Assembly (NCBI GenBank): GCA_030537795.1
Contig: JAUNVE010000016.1
Coordinates: forward strand, 1 to 41,635
Direction of reading: 5' to 3'
DNA from: Actinomycetaceae bacterium
GTDB lineage: Bacteria; Actinomycetota; Actinomycetes; Actinomycetales; Actinomycetaceae
Length of the DNA: 41,635 nt
The notes beneath the pieces were generated by a model. That model was not told where the DNA came from. It worked only from the letters and a program-made list of their open reading frames with translations, and ran no database searches. Positions 26,460 to 35,932 of the stretch are shown here, piece after piece (the stretch's first letter is position 1; every line of letters starts with the position of its first letter). Both the position numbers and the translations under genes were made by a program.

Positions 26460-27664
26460 AATGAGCGAATGACTTTTTCAATATCGTGACCGATATTTTC
26501 AATCTGCCAATCTCGCACTCCTAGGCGAGAAAGATAAGCGTTGAGTTCCGCACCTTGATAGGCGATGTTGTTCCACGCGATGAGGCGTTGAACACGCGGT
26601 TCAAGGAGCATGATCGGATCCATATGTAGCTGCGATGCTCGTGCGTGTACAACCTGGCGGATTTTTTGCAACCGGGCGTGCGCATCGGGATAGGTATTGC
26701 GCCACTGCTGCACCCGAGGATGTTCACCCGGTGCCAGCGGGCGATGCAGAGGGGGTAGGTCGTCACGCGAACGTGCCTGGCCTCGCGCAATGGCTTTGAG
26801 CCAACGGTCGGTATGAGTGCGCGTGCGCGACCTCCGCATTTCTTGAATGGAAAGCAACCCTCGTCTATTGCGCGGTGGATCGAGGGCGATAGAAACCAAC
26901 GTACGATTACGTATGAGACGAGTTGGGGCAATGTCTTTTTCTGCCGCGATCTGCTCACGTTCGTGCCACAATTCCTCAAGTATCGCCAGGTGGCGACGTT
27001 TTCGTATCTTCCCAGCCCCCGGGATGGTACGCCACCGGTTCGGATCCGGTTGTTTATCTGGCCGAGTACGAATGTACTCAAATTCGGCTACCGCCCAATC
27101 CCAGCGCTCAGCGGCGTACAGTGCCTGCCCTAGTGCTCGGTATAGTTCCGGAAGTAACTCGACGTCGAGGGCAGCGTATCTCAGCCACGAATGCGGGAGC
27201 GGGCGCACAGACCAATCGGAGTTTTGGTGATTCTTGTCGAGGGTGAGACCAAGCATATATTCGCATACTGCAGCCAGGCCGATGCGTTCCAACCCGAGCA
27301 TTTGGGCGGCAATCTCGGTATCAAACAGCTCGGGGACATGCAGACCCGCCATCCGTAGACTCTTAAGATCCTGGTCAGCCGCATGGAGAATCCACGGCGC
27401 CTGAGCTAAAGCTGAAGATAGCTCCGTGAGGTCGGGTAATGCCCCCGCATCGATCAGATAGGTTCCCACGTCTTCCCGCCGAATCTGGATCAGATAGGCG
27501 CGGTCTGAATAGCGGAATCCAGCGGCGCGTTCAACATCTACTCCGACCGGCATATGGGATGACGACAATTCCTCTACCGCTATTGCTAAATCCTCGGGAG
27601 TGTCGGTGATAGCGGGGGTGCCTTCGCGCGGATGGATGACAAGTTCTGGTTCTGGATCAGACAT
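26456..27664 (-). CDS. rnd: Ribonuclease D-like 3'-5' exoribonuclease with HRDC domain
   Basis: A DEDDy-family exoribonuclease expected to trim tRNA and other stable RNA 3' ends. The 402 residues show Exo I as GVDVERAAGF (Asp43, Glu45), Exo II as WILHAADQDLKSL (Asp99, with Asp97 beside it) and Exo III as HSWLRYAALDVELLPELY (Tyr163, Asp167), so the catalytic set is complete. An HRDC domain follows (about 210-290: ILEELWHEREQIAAEKDIAPTR), then a second helical domain (ARLQKIRQVVHARASQLHMD) typical of RNase D. The ATG start lies in ATGTCTGA, an eight-base overlap with the DUF3000 stop, with no ribosome site of its own; coupling is probable. The stop overlaps dxs. Confidence 0.92.
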   Translation of the reverse strand: MSDPEPELVIHPREGTPAITDTPEDLAIAVEELSSSHMPVGVDVERAAGFRYSDRAYLIQIRREDVGTYLIDAGALPDLTELSSALAQAPWILHAADQDLKSLRMAGLHVPELFDTEIAAQMLGLERIGLAAVCEYMLGLTLDKNHQNSDWSVRPLPHSWLRYAALDVELLPELYRALGQALYAAERWDWAVAEFEYIRTRPDKQPDPNRWRTIPGAGKIRKRRHLAILEELWHEREQIAAEKDIAPTRLIRNRTLVSIALDPPRNRRGLLSIQEMRRSRTRTHTDRWLKAIARGQARSRDDLPPLHRPLAPGEHPRVQQWRNTYPDAHARLQKIRQVVHARASQLHMDPIMLLEPRVQRLIAWNNIAYQGAELNAYLSRLGVRDWQIENIGHDIEKVIRSF

Positions 27665-28262
27665 GACTCACGGGGGATGATACTGATACAGCGGACATAT
27701 TGGACGCATCGTCGTAGGTACCTGCACAGCGGGCAATCAGTGATTGCCAGGCTTCCAGATGCGGTGCCAGGTCAGAGGTAGCTGGCGACCAGGATGCGCG
27801 CATTTCAATCTCTGTTTCGGAGCGAGCTAACCGCAGACCGCCGAAGGTTTCCGATAGTTCTCTGGTGACGGTACCGTTCATATCACGCGCATTAGCTCCG
27901 GCTTCGTCCAAAGCATCGTGGGTCCAGCTCCACACCACCTCACCGAGGAGGGGATCGGTACCCAGTTCAGGGTCCATTTGTGAGCGCACATGAATGATGA
28001 TGCGGAATTCACCGTTCCACCCCGCTTGCCCTGCCGGATCAAAGAGAATGACAAAGCGACCAGTCGCGATTGGGTAATCATCAACTTGTTCGACTGTGAA
28101 GGCGCGTAGCGCGGCTGCATAGGGCGCTATTTTTTTCGGCGGTGGAACTTCTTCTAGCGTTAGATCCGGTCGCATAGTGGCCTCACGCAAACTCAAAAGA
28201 GCGTCAACAAAACTCTCAGGTGGAGCTTGCACCTGGGCCTTATGCGATCCGACTGCGAACAC
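27657..28262 (-). CDS. DUF3000 domain protein
   Basis: A 201-residue DUF3000 protein, the usual partner upstream of RNase D in actinobacteria; function unknown. Family blocks visible are PPESFVDALLSLREA, RPDLTLEEVPPPKKIAPYAAAL, GRFVILFDPAGQAGWNGEFRIIIHVRSQMD, WSWTHDALDEAGA and EIEMRASWSPA. The body is a mixed alpha/beta fold with no membrane segment. Start is GTG 28262, decided by TAACCT exactly six bases upstream and the lack of a Shine-Dalgarno; an ATG two bases further out is out of frame. It overlaps rnd by eight bases. The 100-base gap to treZ upstream holds a hairpin, so this gene starts a new unit. Confidence 0.9.
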   Translation of the reverse strand: MFAVGSHKAQVQAPPESFVDALLSLREATMRPDLTLEEVPPPKKIAPYAAALRAFTVEQVDDYPIATGRFVILFDPAGQAGWNGEFRIIIHVRSQMDPELGTDPLLGEVVWSWTHDALDEAGANARDMNGTVTRELSETFGGLRLARSETEIEMRASWSPATSDLAPHLEAWQSLIARCAGTYDDASNMSAVSVSSPVSHV

Positions 28263-28268
28263 ATCTTG

Positions 28269-28274
28269 AGGTTA
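28269..28274 (-). promoter_or_regulatory. Candidate -10 element for leaderless DUF3000
   Basis: On the minus strand TAACCT, six bases (caagat), then GTG at 28262. It lies just after the treZ-side hairpin (28286-28318), so the unit is set off from the trehalose genes. No -35 match was seen. Confidence 0.5.
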
Positions 28275-28285
28275 CGTTGAGAAAG

Positions 28286-28318
28286 GCCGGTTATTGCTTC
28301 GGCGCGCCCAAAACCGGC
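28286..28318 (-). terminator. Hairpin after treZ
   Basis: gccggtt (28286-28292) and aaccggc (28312-28318) form a 7-bp stem with a 19-base, GC-rich loop. On the minus strand the stem is followed by ctttctc, a weak pyrimidine tract. It is a plausible terminator for the glgX-treY-treZ unit. Confidence 0.5.
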
Positions 28319-28361
28319 AAATTCGGCTGAGATTTGACACTGTTTCTATGACAGATCGTCA

Positions 28362-30152
28362 TTATGCGTTGGAGGCGCTACGAAAAACCAGCGTGTCAAA
28401 CTGATTAAGAGTGACTCGAGAGTTGGTTCGGCGAGCCTGTGACCACGACAGTAGCACCTCGTCCACATCGTCAATTTCAACGGTGGAACCGAAGTTTACA
28501 GCTATCTGCAGTCCGCCGGGGCGACGCATAAAGAGCACATCTCCATCCCACTGCATGGCTACAGGGTTTCCATCGGTTATGCACCGCTGGCGATGACGCA
28601 AGCTCAGCAGCTGGCGATACCAGCTCATCATGTGTTGGCCAGATTCTGTATGCGCTTCTTTCCAGTCAAGTTTTGACTTTTCGAATGTCCTTCGATCGGT
28701 GGGATCGGGGACCTCCACCGCGTGACCGTAGATCTCATCCCATCCGTGAGAGGCAAACTCAGCACGTCGACCATCGCGCATGGCGCGAGCCATAGCTGGA
28801 TCGCCCTCCTGATCGGAAAAGAATAGGAAAGGCGAGCGACTCGCCCACTCCTCACCTTGAAATAACATGGGCGTGAATGGCGACAGTAAGATCAGAGCCG
28901 CCTGGGCTCCTAGTTGCGCATCGGTTAAAACCGCTGCCGGACGATCACCGAGGGCGCGGTTCCCCACCTGATCATGATTTTGACTAAAAGCGACGAATCG
29001 ACGCCTGTCGGTTGCGGCAGAAACCGGTGCACCCCAGTTTTGACCACGAAATGTCGAATAACTTCCGTCGTGAAAAAACACCTGCGAAAAAGCCTTGACA
29101 ATGGCATCTCGTTGCGCAAAATCGCCGTAGTAGCCATGAGCTTCTCCGGTGAAGAGGCTATGGATGGAATGATGGAGATCATCATCCCACTGGCCATCCA
29201 TTCCGCGACCTCCGTGCGACGTGGGGGTTACCATAACGGGGTCATTGAGGTCAGATTCAGCGATGAGAGTGAAGGTGCGACCGCTGCGTTGCTGCGCATC
29301 GGCAACCGCATCAGCGAGTTCAGCGAGTAAGTGATAGTCCGAATCATCGGCAAGTGCGTGCACGGCGTCGAGTCGAAGGGCATCTACCCCCATATCTTCG
29401 AGCCAATACAGCGCCACTCCGATCAGGAATGCGCGCACGTGGGCGCGGTTGTCTCCATCTAGATCAAAGGCGGGGCCCCACGGTGTTTCGTGGGTGTGGG
29501 AATAATAGTCGTCAAACCCAGCGATGTAATTGCCGACCGGTCCAAAATGGTTGAGAACGACATCGAGACATACCGCGAGTCCCCGGCTATGGGCGGCGTC
29601 GATGAAGCGGCGAAAAGCATCCGGTCCACCGTAGGTTTCTTGCGTAGAGTAAAGGCTCACTCCGTCGTATCCCCATCCAAAAGCACCGGGGAATGATGCC
29701 ACCGGCATGACTTCGACTACTTCAACTCCCAGGCTCTGCAAGTGGTCGAGTTTATCAATGGCCGCATCGAAAGTACCTTCGGGGGTAAATGTTCCCACGT
29801 GCATTTCGTAAAAGACGCGCCCGCATAGGTCTCCAGCGTCGTAGGTCACCGGCGAAGGCGGCCGCCAGGTTCGAGCCACGCCGTGGACTCCGTCGGGGCG
29901 GCGGACGGCACGGGGATCAGCAACGGGATCTGCTCCATCGATGCTGAATGCATAGTCGGTGCCGTCGGGAAGTGAGATGGGGCTAAACCACCAGTTTCCT
30001 TCTCGCTCCATAGAGACGGTAGTTGGGGTGGGTGAACCGTAGTGCAAGGTGATGGATGATGCGGTGCGTGACCAGACGGGTACCCGGTCTCGTCCGGGGG
30101 CATATAGGCCGGTAACGAATGCGTGCGCCTTGCTCACCGAAAACTCCCTCAT
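28362..30152 (-). CDS. treZ: Malto-oligosyltrehalose trehalohydrolase
   Basis: Releases trehalose from the maltooligosyltrehalose made by TreY. The 596-residue GH13 enzyme has an N-terminal carbohydrate-binding-like domain (VWSRTASSITLHYG, GNWWFSPISLPDGTDYAFSIDG), then the barrel: YEMHVGTFTPEGTFDAAIDKL, LDVVLNHFGPVGNY, the nucleophile Asp262 in VDALRLDAVHAL, the acid/base Glu299 in LIAESDLNDPVMV and the stabilising Asp in FSQNHDQVGNRALGDR. The ATG at 30152 directly follows the treY stop (TAAATG). A GTG five codons later (30137) has a far better ribosome site (AGGGAG, six bases upstream), and the real start may be there. Last gene of the glgX-treY-treZ unit. Confidence 0.94.
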   Translation of the reverse strand: MREFSVSKAHAFVTGLYAPGRDRVPVWSRTASSITLHYGSPTPTTVSMEREGNWWFSPISLPDGTDYAFSIDGADPVADPRAVRRPDGVHGVARTWRPPSPVTYDAGDLCGRVFYEMHVGTFTPEGTFDAAIDKLDHLQSLGVEVVEVMPVASFPGAFGWGYDGVSLYSTQETYGGPDAFRRFIDAAHSRGLAVCLDVVLNHFGPVGNYIAGFDDYYSHTHETPWGPAFDLDGDNRAHVRAFLIGVALYWLEDMGVDALRLDAVHALADDSDYHLLAELADAVADAQQRSGRTFTLIAESDLNDPVMVTPTSHGGRGMDGQWDDDLHHSIHSLFTGEAHGYYGDFAQRDAIVKAFSQVFFHDGSYSTFRGQNWGAPVSAATDRRRFVAFSQNHDQVGNRALGDRPAAVLTDAQLGAQAALILLSPFTPMLFQGEEWASRSPFLFFSDQEGDPAMARAMRDGRRAEFASHGWDEIYGHAVEVPDPTDRRTFEKSKLDWKEAHTESGQHMMSWYRQLLSLRHRQRCITDGNPVAMQWDGDVLFMRRPGGLQIAVNFGSTVEIDDVDEVLLSWSQARRTNSRVTLNQFDTLVFRSASNA

Positions 30153-32654
30153 TTAGCTATCTGCTGATCGCAAGATTGCCACTGGAAAGGCTTCTAAGAT
30201 GTCATTCACAGCGGTTGTTCCGCCGTTGAATGAGCGTTCTGTGAGAATATCGATCCAGCGACCTTCCGGGAGGACAACACTCACGTCGCCCCATCCACCG
30301 ATTTCTTTCAGTGAAGCACCCAGCCGAGTGGCAATCGTAATGACTTGCGGGGAGTCGTTTACCGTACGGGCGAAGGCAAGACAATGTCCGGAGGAGGTCG
30401 GAAGCGGCTCGTATCCAGCCACGTCGGAAACAAAAGCCTGCGGCATATCGCGGCGAAGGCGCAGTAGTTCGGACGTGATATGGATTTTTTCGGCATCCAG
30501 TCCTTCGATAATACCGTGGTCGACGGAATCGAGGAGGGAGCGCAGGTGGTCGAAATTAACCGGTCGGCGATTGTCAGGATCCACCAGTGAGGTGGCGGTG
30601 ATTTCACTTCCCTGATAGACATCAGCTACCCCCGGAAGCGTCAGTTGAACGGCTTTATACGTCAAAATGAGTTCGCGTATGAGATCGGCATGATCATCGG
30701 CCCACTGGTCGAGAAGAGCTACCGCATCGGGTGTTTCAATAACAACGCACGCAAAATCGAGGAATTCGTTTTCCTTCTCGGTGTCCTGGTTGGTCCAGGA
30801 CGTCCATTCTTTTTGTTCGCGAATCGCTTTGGTCAGGTATTGTCGCAGGCGCTGCGTAGTAATGCGATCTGATGACGCCCAGGTGCCGATTAGGGTTTGC
30901 CACAGCAGATTTTCAGCGCGACCGTTTAGGGAAGCTGGGCGATCAGCGGCAGTCACTGCCCGTAACTGAGTGACAAGACTAGCCCAAGTGGTTGGGCAGT
31001 GCGACAGGACGTTCAGGCGGGCACGTACGTCTTCTCCACGCTTGGTATCGTGAGTGGTTCCGGCAGTCATAGTGGCCGGCCAAGTACTGAGCAGTCGCTG
31101 TTCAAAGGCGTGAAAACGGTCGGGATCGAGACCAAAAACAGTCGGCGATGCTCCCACTTCGCATAAAGATGTTAAGTGGGTCCACCGATAAAAGGCGGTG
31201 TCTTCGACGCCCTTCGCCGTTACGGCTCCACATACCTGCTGGAATCGGACGATCACTTCATTACGGCGGTCATCATTGGCACCCAGTCCCGCGGACCCAA
31301 TTTCATCTCCCAGCACGAGGGCCACGATGACGTCCATTGTTTCGCTTAAATCATTGTCCAACGCAACGCGCGCTCGCTCAGCAGCGTCTTCGACAAGTTG
31401 ACGAGAAGCGGGTGATACCGGTTCACCCGGATATACGTAGGCGCGATAGCGGTCAAATTCAATGATCAGTTGCCGCAGACAGTCAATGAGCCCGCGAAAG
31501 GTATGGTCGCGAAGACGCACGTCCTCTTGACAGATATTCCAAATCAATGATCCCATGCGCCGCACTTCCGCTGCCAGCGAGGTGTCAATAATTTGGCTCT
31601 TGGCATCGTGGATCATGGTGGGAAGCGAGGAGGGAGAATCCCCGGCAATTTCATGCATTACGGCGCCAAGGCCGAGGGCGCCATTGGGATCGGTGAGCAA
31701 TGCTTGTAGGCGCCACGCTGTGTCATAGCCGGTGGTGCCGGCTACCGGCCAATCTGAGGGGAGTTCTTCGTCGCCTTCGAGAATCTTTTCCGCCACAATC
31801 CAGGCACCGTCAGTGGCGTCGGATAAGCGCCGAAAATACTCGCGTGGATTTGCCAAGCCATCGGGATGATCGACGCGGAAGGCATCGATGTAGCCAGCGG
31901 AAAACAATTCCAGGAGGAGGGCGTGAGTGGCATCAAATACGTCTTTGCGTTCGATGCGCAGGCCAGCCAGTGTGCCGACGTCAAAAAAACGCCGGTAGTT
32001 GAGTTCTTCGTCTGCTACCTTCCAGTGAGCTAAACGGTAGTTTTGACGCTCGATGAGTACTGACAGCGGAAGTGACTCCGTGCCTTTGGCGACGGGGAAA
32101 ACATGGTCGAAGTAGGTGAGAACCCACTGTTCCCCATATTGCGGTTCGGTTGGTATCACCATCTTCTTAAGGGTGATTTCTTGGTCGGCGAGGACCTGTC
32201 CGATGCGTCTGCCAAGAATGGGCATAAGGATCGGCGTATCGAGTTCGATATCGAACCATGAGGCGAAAGCCGAGTCGGGGCCGTGTTTGAGAACTGACCA
32301 CATAGCTTTGTTATGCCACACCGGGGTGGGAACAGCCATATGATTTGGAACAATATCGACAACGACGTGAAGACCGAGCTCATGCGCTTTACGGGCGAAT
32401 GCTTCGAAATCTGCCCGCCCACCGAGTTCTTCGCTGATCGTCGAGTGATCGACAACGTCATACCCGTGGGTGGAGCCGGGAGCGGCTTGCAATATGGGGG
32501 AAATATAGACATCGGTGACCCCTAAATCCACGAGGTAATCGAGGATTTGCTGAGCAGCCGAAAACGGAAATGACGGTGTGAGTTGGAGACGATAGGTGGA
32601 GATCGGGGTGCGGCGGCTGAGAGCCGGCAAATGAGGGTGATCAAAAGTGGTCAT
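30153..32654 (-). CDS. treY: Malto-oligosyltrehalose synthase
   Basis: Isomerises the reducing-end alpha-1,4 bond of malto-oligosaccharides to alpha,alpha-1,1, the first step of trehalose formation from glycogen. The 833-residue GH13 protein begins STYRLQLTPSFPFSAAQQIL and GVTDVYISPILQAAPGSTHG, as MTSases do. It has VVDIVPNHMAV, the nucleophile Asp in IDAFRVDHPDGLANP, the acid Glu in WIVAEKILEGDEELP and the third Asp in GTTHDTKRGEDVRARL, followed by the long helical insertion peculiar to TreY. LPGVADVYQGSE and DPDNRRPVNF close the barrel. The ATG has a ribosome site (AAGGA, five bases upstream), two bases after the glgX stop. treZ follows without a gap, so TreY and TreZ are made together. Confidence 0.96.
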   Translation of the reverse strand: MTTFDHPHLPALSRRTPISTYRLQLTPSFPFSAAQQILDYLVDLGVTDVYISPILQAAPGSTHGYDVVDHSTISEELGGRADFEAFARKAHELGLHVVVDIVPNHMAVPTPVWHNKAMWSVLKHGPDSAFASWFDIELDTPILMPILGRRIGQVLADQEITLKKMVIPTEPQYGEQWVLTYFDHVFPVAKGTESLPLSVLIERQNYRLAHWKVADEELNYRRFFDVGTLAGLRIERKDVFDATHALLLELFSAGYIDAFRVDHPDGLANPREYFRRLSDATDGAWIVAEKILEGDEELPSDWPVAGTTGYDTAWRLQALLTDPNGALGLGAVMHEIAGDSPSSLPTMIHDAKSQIIDTSLAAEVRRMGSLIWNICQEDVRLRDHTFRGLIDCLRQLIIEFDRYRAYVYPGEPVSPASRQLVEDAAERARVALDNDLSETMDVIVALVLGDEIGSAGLGANDDRRNEVIVRFQQVCGAVTAKGVEDTAFYRWTHLTSLCEVGASPTVFGLDPDRFHAFEQRLLSTWPATMTAGTTHDTKRGEDVRARLNVLSHCPTTWASLVTQLRAVTAADRPASLNGRAENLLWQTLIGTWASSDRITTQRLRQYLTKAIREQKEWTSWTNQDTEKENEFLDFACVVIETPDAVALLDQWADDHADLIRELILTYKAVQLTLPGVADVYQGSEITATSLVDPDNRRPVNFDHLRSLLDSVDHGIIEGLDAEKIHITSELLRLRRDMPQAFVSDVAGYEPLPTSSGHCLAFARTVNDSPQVITIATRLGASLKEIGGWGDVSVVLPEGRWIDILTERSFNGGTTAVNDILEAFPVAILRSADS

Positions 32655-32656
32655 GT

Positions 32657-34768
32657 CTATCCTTGTCTCGGACTGCGCAAAATGAGTATGGAGCGGGAAT
32701 GGACGGTGGTGCTTGATCCGGCGCTGTATTCGCGGGTATCGGCGTCATCGGCGGTATTGATTTCGGTGTACCATTTTTCCCCGTAAGTGTCGTCGGGGAA
32801 GTGGAAGTCAATATCTTCGGGGGCTGCGTTGATGCAGAGGAGGAAATGGTCGTCGAGAATACGGCGACCGCGTTCATCGGGCTCATGAATCCCGTTGCCG
32901 TTGAGGAAAATCATGGTGGCTCGTGCCCACGCTTCTTCCCACATTTCATCTGTCATATGGGTACCGGCCGGATTGAACCATTCGATTTCGCCGAGTTCTG
33001 ATTCGCCTCCGCGTTCGGCGGATCCGGCGAAAAAGCGCCGACGGCGGAATACGGGATGTTCGTGGCGAAGCTGGAGAATACGATCGGTGAAATCGAGAAG
33101 GGCGATTTGATCGTCATTGAGATCCCAATCAACCCACGACAGTTCATTGTCTTGACAGTAGGTATTGTTATTTCCCTGCTGTGTGCGCCCCAATTCGTCA
33201 CCGTGGGAGATCATGGGAACACCTTGCGAAATCATCATGGTGGTGAGGAAATTGCGTTGCTGGCGTCGCCGGAGCGCGAGGACATCCTCGTCATCAGTTT
33301 GGCCTTCAACTCCGTGATTCCACGAGCGGTTATTTGATTCTCCGTCGCCGCCGCCTTCTTCGTTGGCTTCGTTGTGCTTGTCGTTATATGACACCAGATC
33401 ACGCAGTGTGAAGCCATCGTGTGCGGTAACAAAGTTAACTGAGGCCATCGGGCGACGTCCGGAATGTTCGTACAGGTCGGCAGAACCGGTGATACGGGAG
33501 GCGAATCCAGGCAAAGAAGAGAATTCTCCCCGCCAAAAATCACGTACGGTATCTCGGTATTTACCATTCCACTCTGACCATAGTGGAGGGAACCCACCGA
33601 CCTGGTAGCCTCCGACCCCTACGTCCCACGGTTCGGCAATCAGCTTGACCTGCGAAATGATGGGATCTTGGTGAATGAGATCGAAGAATGCCGATAGCCG
33701 GTCAACTTCATGGAATTGGCGTGCCAGCGTCGAAGCGAGGTCGAAGCGGAAGCCATCAACGTGCATTTCAGTTACCCAGTAACGCAAAGAATCCATGATG
33801 AGTTGGAGGACGTGCGGGGAGCTCATCAGTAGGGAGTTACCCGTGCCGGTAGTGTCGAAATAGTGGGCTTTGTCGTCATCAACCAGCCGATAGTAGGCGG
33901 CATTATCAATTCCCCGGAAGGACAGGGTGGGCCCCATATGGTTGCCTTCGGCCGTGTGATTGTAGACGACGTCGAGGATAATTTCGATATCCGCTTCGTG
34001 ATAAGTCTGAACCATTCGCTTAAATTCCTGTACCTGCTGGCCTTCATTACCATAGGCGGTATAGGCGTTATGAGGTGCAAAGAATCCGATGGTGTTGTAG
34101 CCCCAGTAGTTCGATAGGCCTTTTGACTGCAGGTAGGGGTCATTAACGTACTGGTGTACCGGCATGAGCTCGAGAGCAGTAATTCCCAGCTTCTTCAAAT
34201 GGTTTACGATGGCTGGATGCGCCATCCCCGCATAGGTGCCACGAAGCTTTTCGGGAATCTCAGGGTGAAGTTGAGTCATCCCCTTGACGTGGGCTTCATA
34301 AATGACGGTGTTGTGATATTCATGCGCGGGAGGGCGATCGTGTCCCCAGTCAAAAAATGGATTAATGACTACCGAGATCATAGTGTCTTTGGCAGAATCC
34401 GAAAGATTACGTTTGCTGGGGTCATCAAATTGGTAAGAGTACAGCGATTCGGAGGTCGTGACCTGCCCGACAATAGCCTTGGCATACGGGTCGAGTAGGA
34501 GTTTAGTTGGGTCGCATCGGTGTCCATTTGCTGGATCGTACGGTCCGTGGACGCGGTAACCGTAGCGCTGACCGGGTTGGATTCCCGGGAGATAAGCGTG
34601 CCACACATGGGCATCGACTTCAGTGAGTTCTATACGTCGCTCTGAACGGTCTTCATCGAGTAGACAAAGTTCTACGCTGTCTGCAACGGATGAAAACAGC
34701 GCAAAGTTCGTGCCGGTACCATCAAAAGTTGCACCGAGCGGATACGGTTCTCCTGGCCAAATCTGCAT
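32657..34768 (-). CDS. glgX: Glycogen debranching enzyme GlgX/TreX
   Basis: Isoamylase-type enzyme that hydrolyses alpha-1,6 branches of glycogen, supplying linear chains to TreY. The 703 residues start with a CBM48 domain (GEPYPLGATFDGTGTNFALFS, HAYLPGIQPGQRYGYRVHGP). The barrel has VIYEAHVKGMTQLHP, ILDVVYNHTAEG, the nucleophile Asp in VDGFRFDLASTLARQ, the acid Glu in LIAEPWDVGVGGYQVG and the third Asp in NFVTAHDGFTLRDLVSYN. GDELGRTQQGNNNTYCQDNE is typical of GlgX. It is first in glgX-treY-treZ, the TreX/TreY/TreZ route. It starts 28 bases after the ABC ATPase stop on the same strand. The ATG has no ribosome site; CAATCT at -12 to -7 is a weak leaderless-type element, so it may be read through from the ABC genes or started alone. 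Confidence 0.95.
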   Translation of the reverse strand: MQIWPGEPYPLGATFDGTGTNFALFSSVADSVELCLLDEDRSERRIELTEVDAHVWHAYLPGIQPGQRYGYRVHGPYDPANGHRCDPTKLLLDPYAKAIVGQVTTSESLYSYQFDDPSKRNLSDSAKDTMISVVINPFFDWGHDRPPAHEYHNTVIYEAHVKGMTQLHPEIPEKLRGTYAGMAHPAIVNHLKKLGITALELMPVHQYVNDPYLQSKGLSNYWGYNTIGFFAPHNAYTAYGNEGQQVQEFKRMVQTYHEADIEIILDVVYNHTAEGNHMGPTLSFRGIDNAAYYRLVDDDKAHYFDTTGTGNSLLMSSPHVLQLIMDSLRYWVTEMHVDGFRFDLASTLARQFHEVDRLSAFFDLIHQDPIISQVKLIAEPWDVGVGGYQVGGFPPLWSEWNGKYRDTVRDFWRGEFSSLPGFASRITGSADLYEHSGRRPMASVNFVTAHDGFTLRDLVSYNDKHNEANEEGGGDGESNNRSWNHGVEGQTDDEDVLALRRRQQRNFLTTMMISQGVPMISHGDELGRTQQGNNNTYCQDNELSWVDWDLNDDQIALLDFTDRILQLRHEHPVFRRRRFFAGSAERGGESELGEIEWFNPAGTHMTDEMWEEAWARATMIFLNGNGIHEPDERGRRILDDHFLLCINAAPEDIDFHFPDDTYGEKWYTEINTADDADTREYSAGSSTTVHSRSILILRSPRQG

Positions 34769-34795
34769 AGTCTAAGATTGGCAGAAACCGCGCCA

Positions 34796-35932
34796 TTAAA
34801 CCACTTTTTGCGCAGATGCTCGCGTGTCGGTGCTATTCGTAGCGGTGGCGGGCAGAGCCCAGAGTTTCGATGGATCCAGTGAAATTTCTACGCTATCTCC
34901 ACTTGTTGTCGGTGGAGCGTCAGTGGGAGTTCTCACTGTGAGTGCACCTCGTTCAGACTCGATAATCACTCGGTAGTATTCACCCATAAAGGTCACTTCC
35001 GTCACCTGTCCGTAGTGGTCAGTGACACGTGGTTTCCTCGCACTGTGAACCGCCTTCATCGAAACTGATGCGGGATGGCCGACGAGTACGATATCGCAGG
35101 TTCCCGAGGAAGGGAGAAGCGCGGAGGCTGCGACATCAAGAGACTGGCCGAGAACATGCGTTCGCGCTCGTCTTTCTCCAAATGGTGAGGTGTAGGTATG
35201 CGCGGTTGTCATAAGAAACGTGGTCGCCCCGAAATGGCGGGCAATCGGTAAAGTAGCGGGCGATTCGTATACTTCCTCGGGATAGTCATCCTGTACGATC
35301 CGTCCGTTGGACAGGTAAATAATGCGGTCGGCTATAGACAGAGCTTCATTGACATCGTGGGTGACATACACTGTTGCGCAATTCATTCGCTTATGAACAC
35401 GTACGAGTTCGGCTTTAAGGTGCTCTCGCGCAACGGTATCGACGTGGGCAAGCGGTTCGTCGACAAGTAATATGCGCGGTCGTCGCACCAGCACCCGGGC
35501 GAGACTTACTATTTGACGTTGACCTAGTGAGAGCTGACCGGGGTAGCGGGTGGCGAGATGTGCGATTCCGAGGCTGGTCAGCGCTACGTCGACCTGCTCA
35601 GTTGGATCTGTATCCCTGAGTTCGGTATTGACCGCAAAGGACACATTCTCCGCCACACTCATATGGGGAAATAGTGCATCCTCATCCATCATCAGCGCGG
35701 TTGAGCGTCGATGCGGAGGGGCTGAAGTGACCTCTTCACCGTCGATATGGATGGTTCCAGTTTGACTGCGTTGGAGTCCGCATATCGCGCGTAACAAGGT
35801 GGATTTACCGGCTCCGGAGGCCCCCATAATGACGATGAGCTCTCCGGCGTTAATATCGAGGGTAATGCCAGATAGTATCTGCGTGCGAGCTCGCGTGACA
35901 CCGAGGTCGCGCAAGGATAGGGCGGCTTTCAT
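34796..35932 (-). CDS. ABC transporter ATPase (FbpC/AfuC-type)
   Basis: ATP-hydrolysing subunit of the importer encoded with the two genes upstream. The 378 residues contain Walker A GASGAGKST (38-46), a Q-loop region with the less usual ALMMDEDALFPHMS (Asp-Glu where Gln-Asn/Asp is common), the signature LSLGQRQIVSLARVL, Walker B PRILLVDEPLAHVD and the H-loop VYVTHDVNEALSIADR. A C-terminal TOBE-like domain (ARTHVLGQSLDVAA, DHYGQVTEVTFMGEYYRVIIES) is as in CUT2/ferric-type ATPases. The start ATG overlaps the permease stop (ATGA) and has a strong GGAGG site six bases upstream. The family covers ferric iron, spermidine/putrescine and hexose-phosphate importers; substrate is taken from the binding protein, and is therefore an inference. 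Confidence 0.9.
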   Translation of the reverse strand: MKAALSLRDLGVTRARTQILSGITLDINAGELIVIMGASGAGKSTLLRAICGLQRSQTGTIHIDGEEVTSAPPHRRSTALMMDEDALFPHMSVAENVSFAVNTELRDTDPTEQVDVALTSLGIAHLATRYPGQLSLGQRQIVSLARVLVRRPRILLVDEPLAHVDTVAREHLKAELVRVHKRMNCATVYVTHDVNEALSIADRIIYLSNGRIVQDDYPEEVYESPATLPIARHFGATTFLMTTAHTYTSPFGERRARTHVLGQSLDVAASALLPSSGTCDIVLVGHPASVSMKAVHSARKPRVTDHYGQVTEVTFMGEYYRVIIESERGALTVRTPTDAPPTTSGDSVEISLDPSKLWALPATATNSTDTRASAQKVV

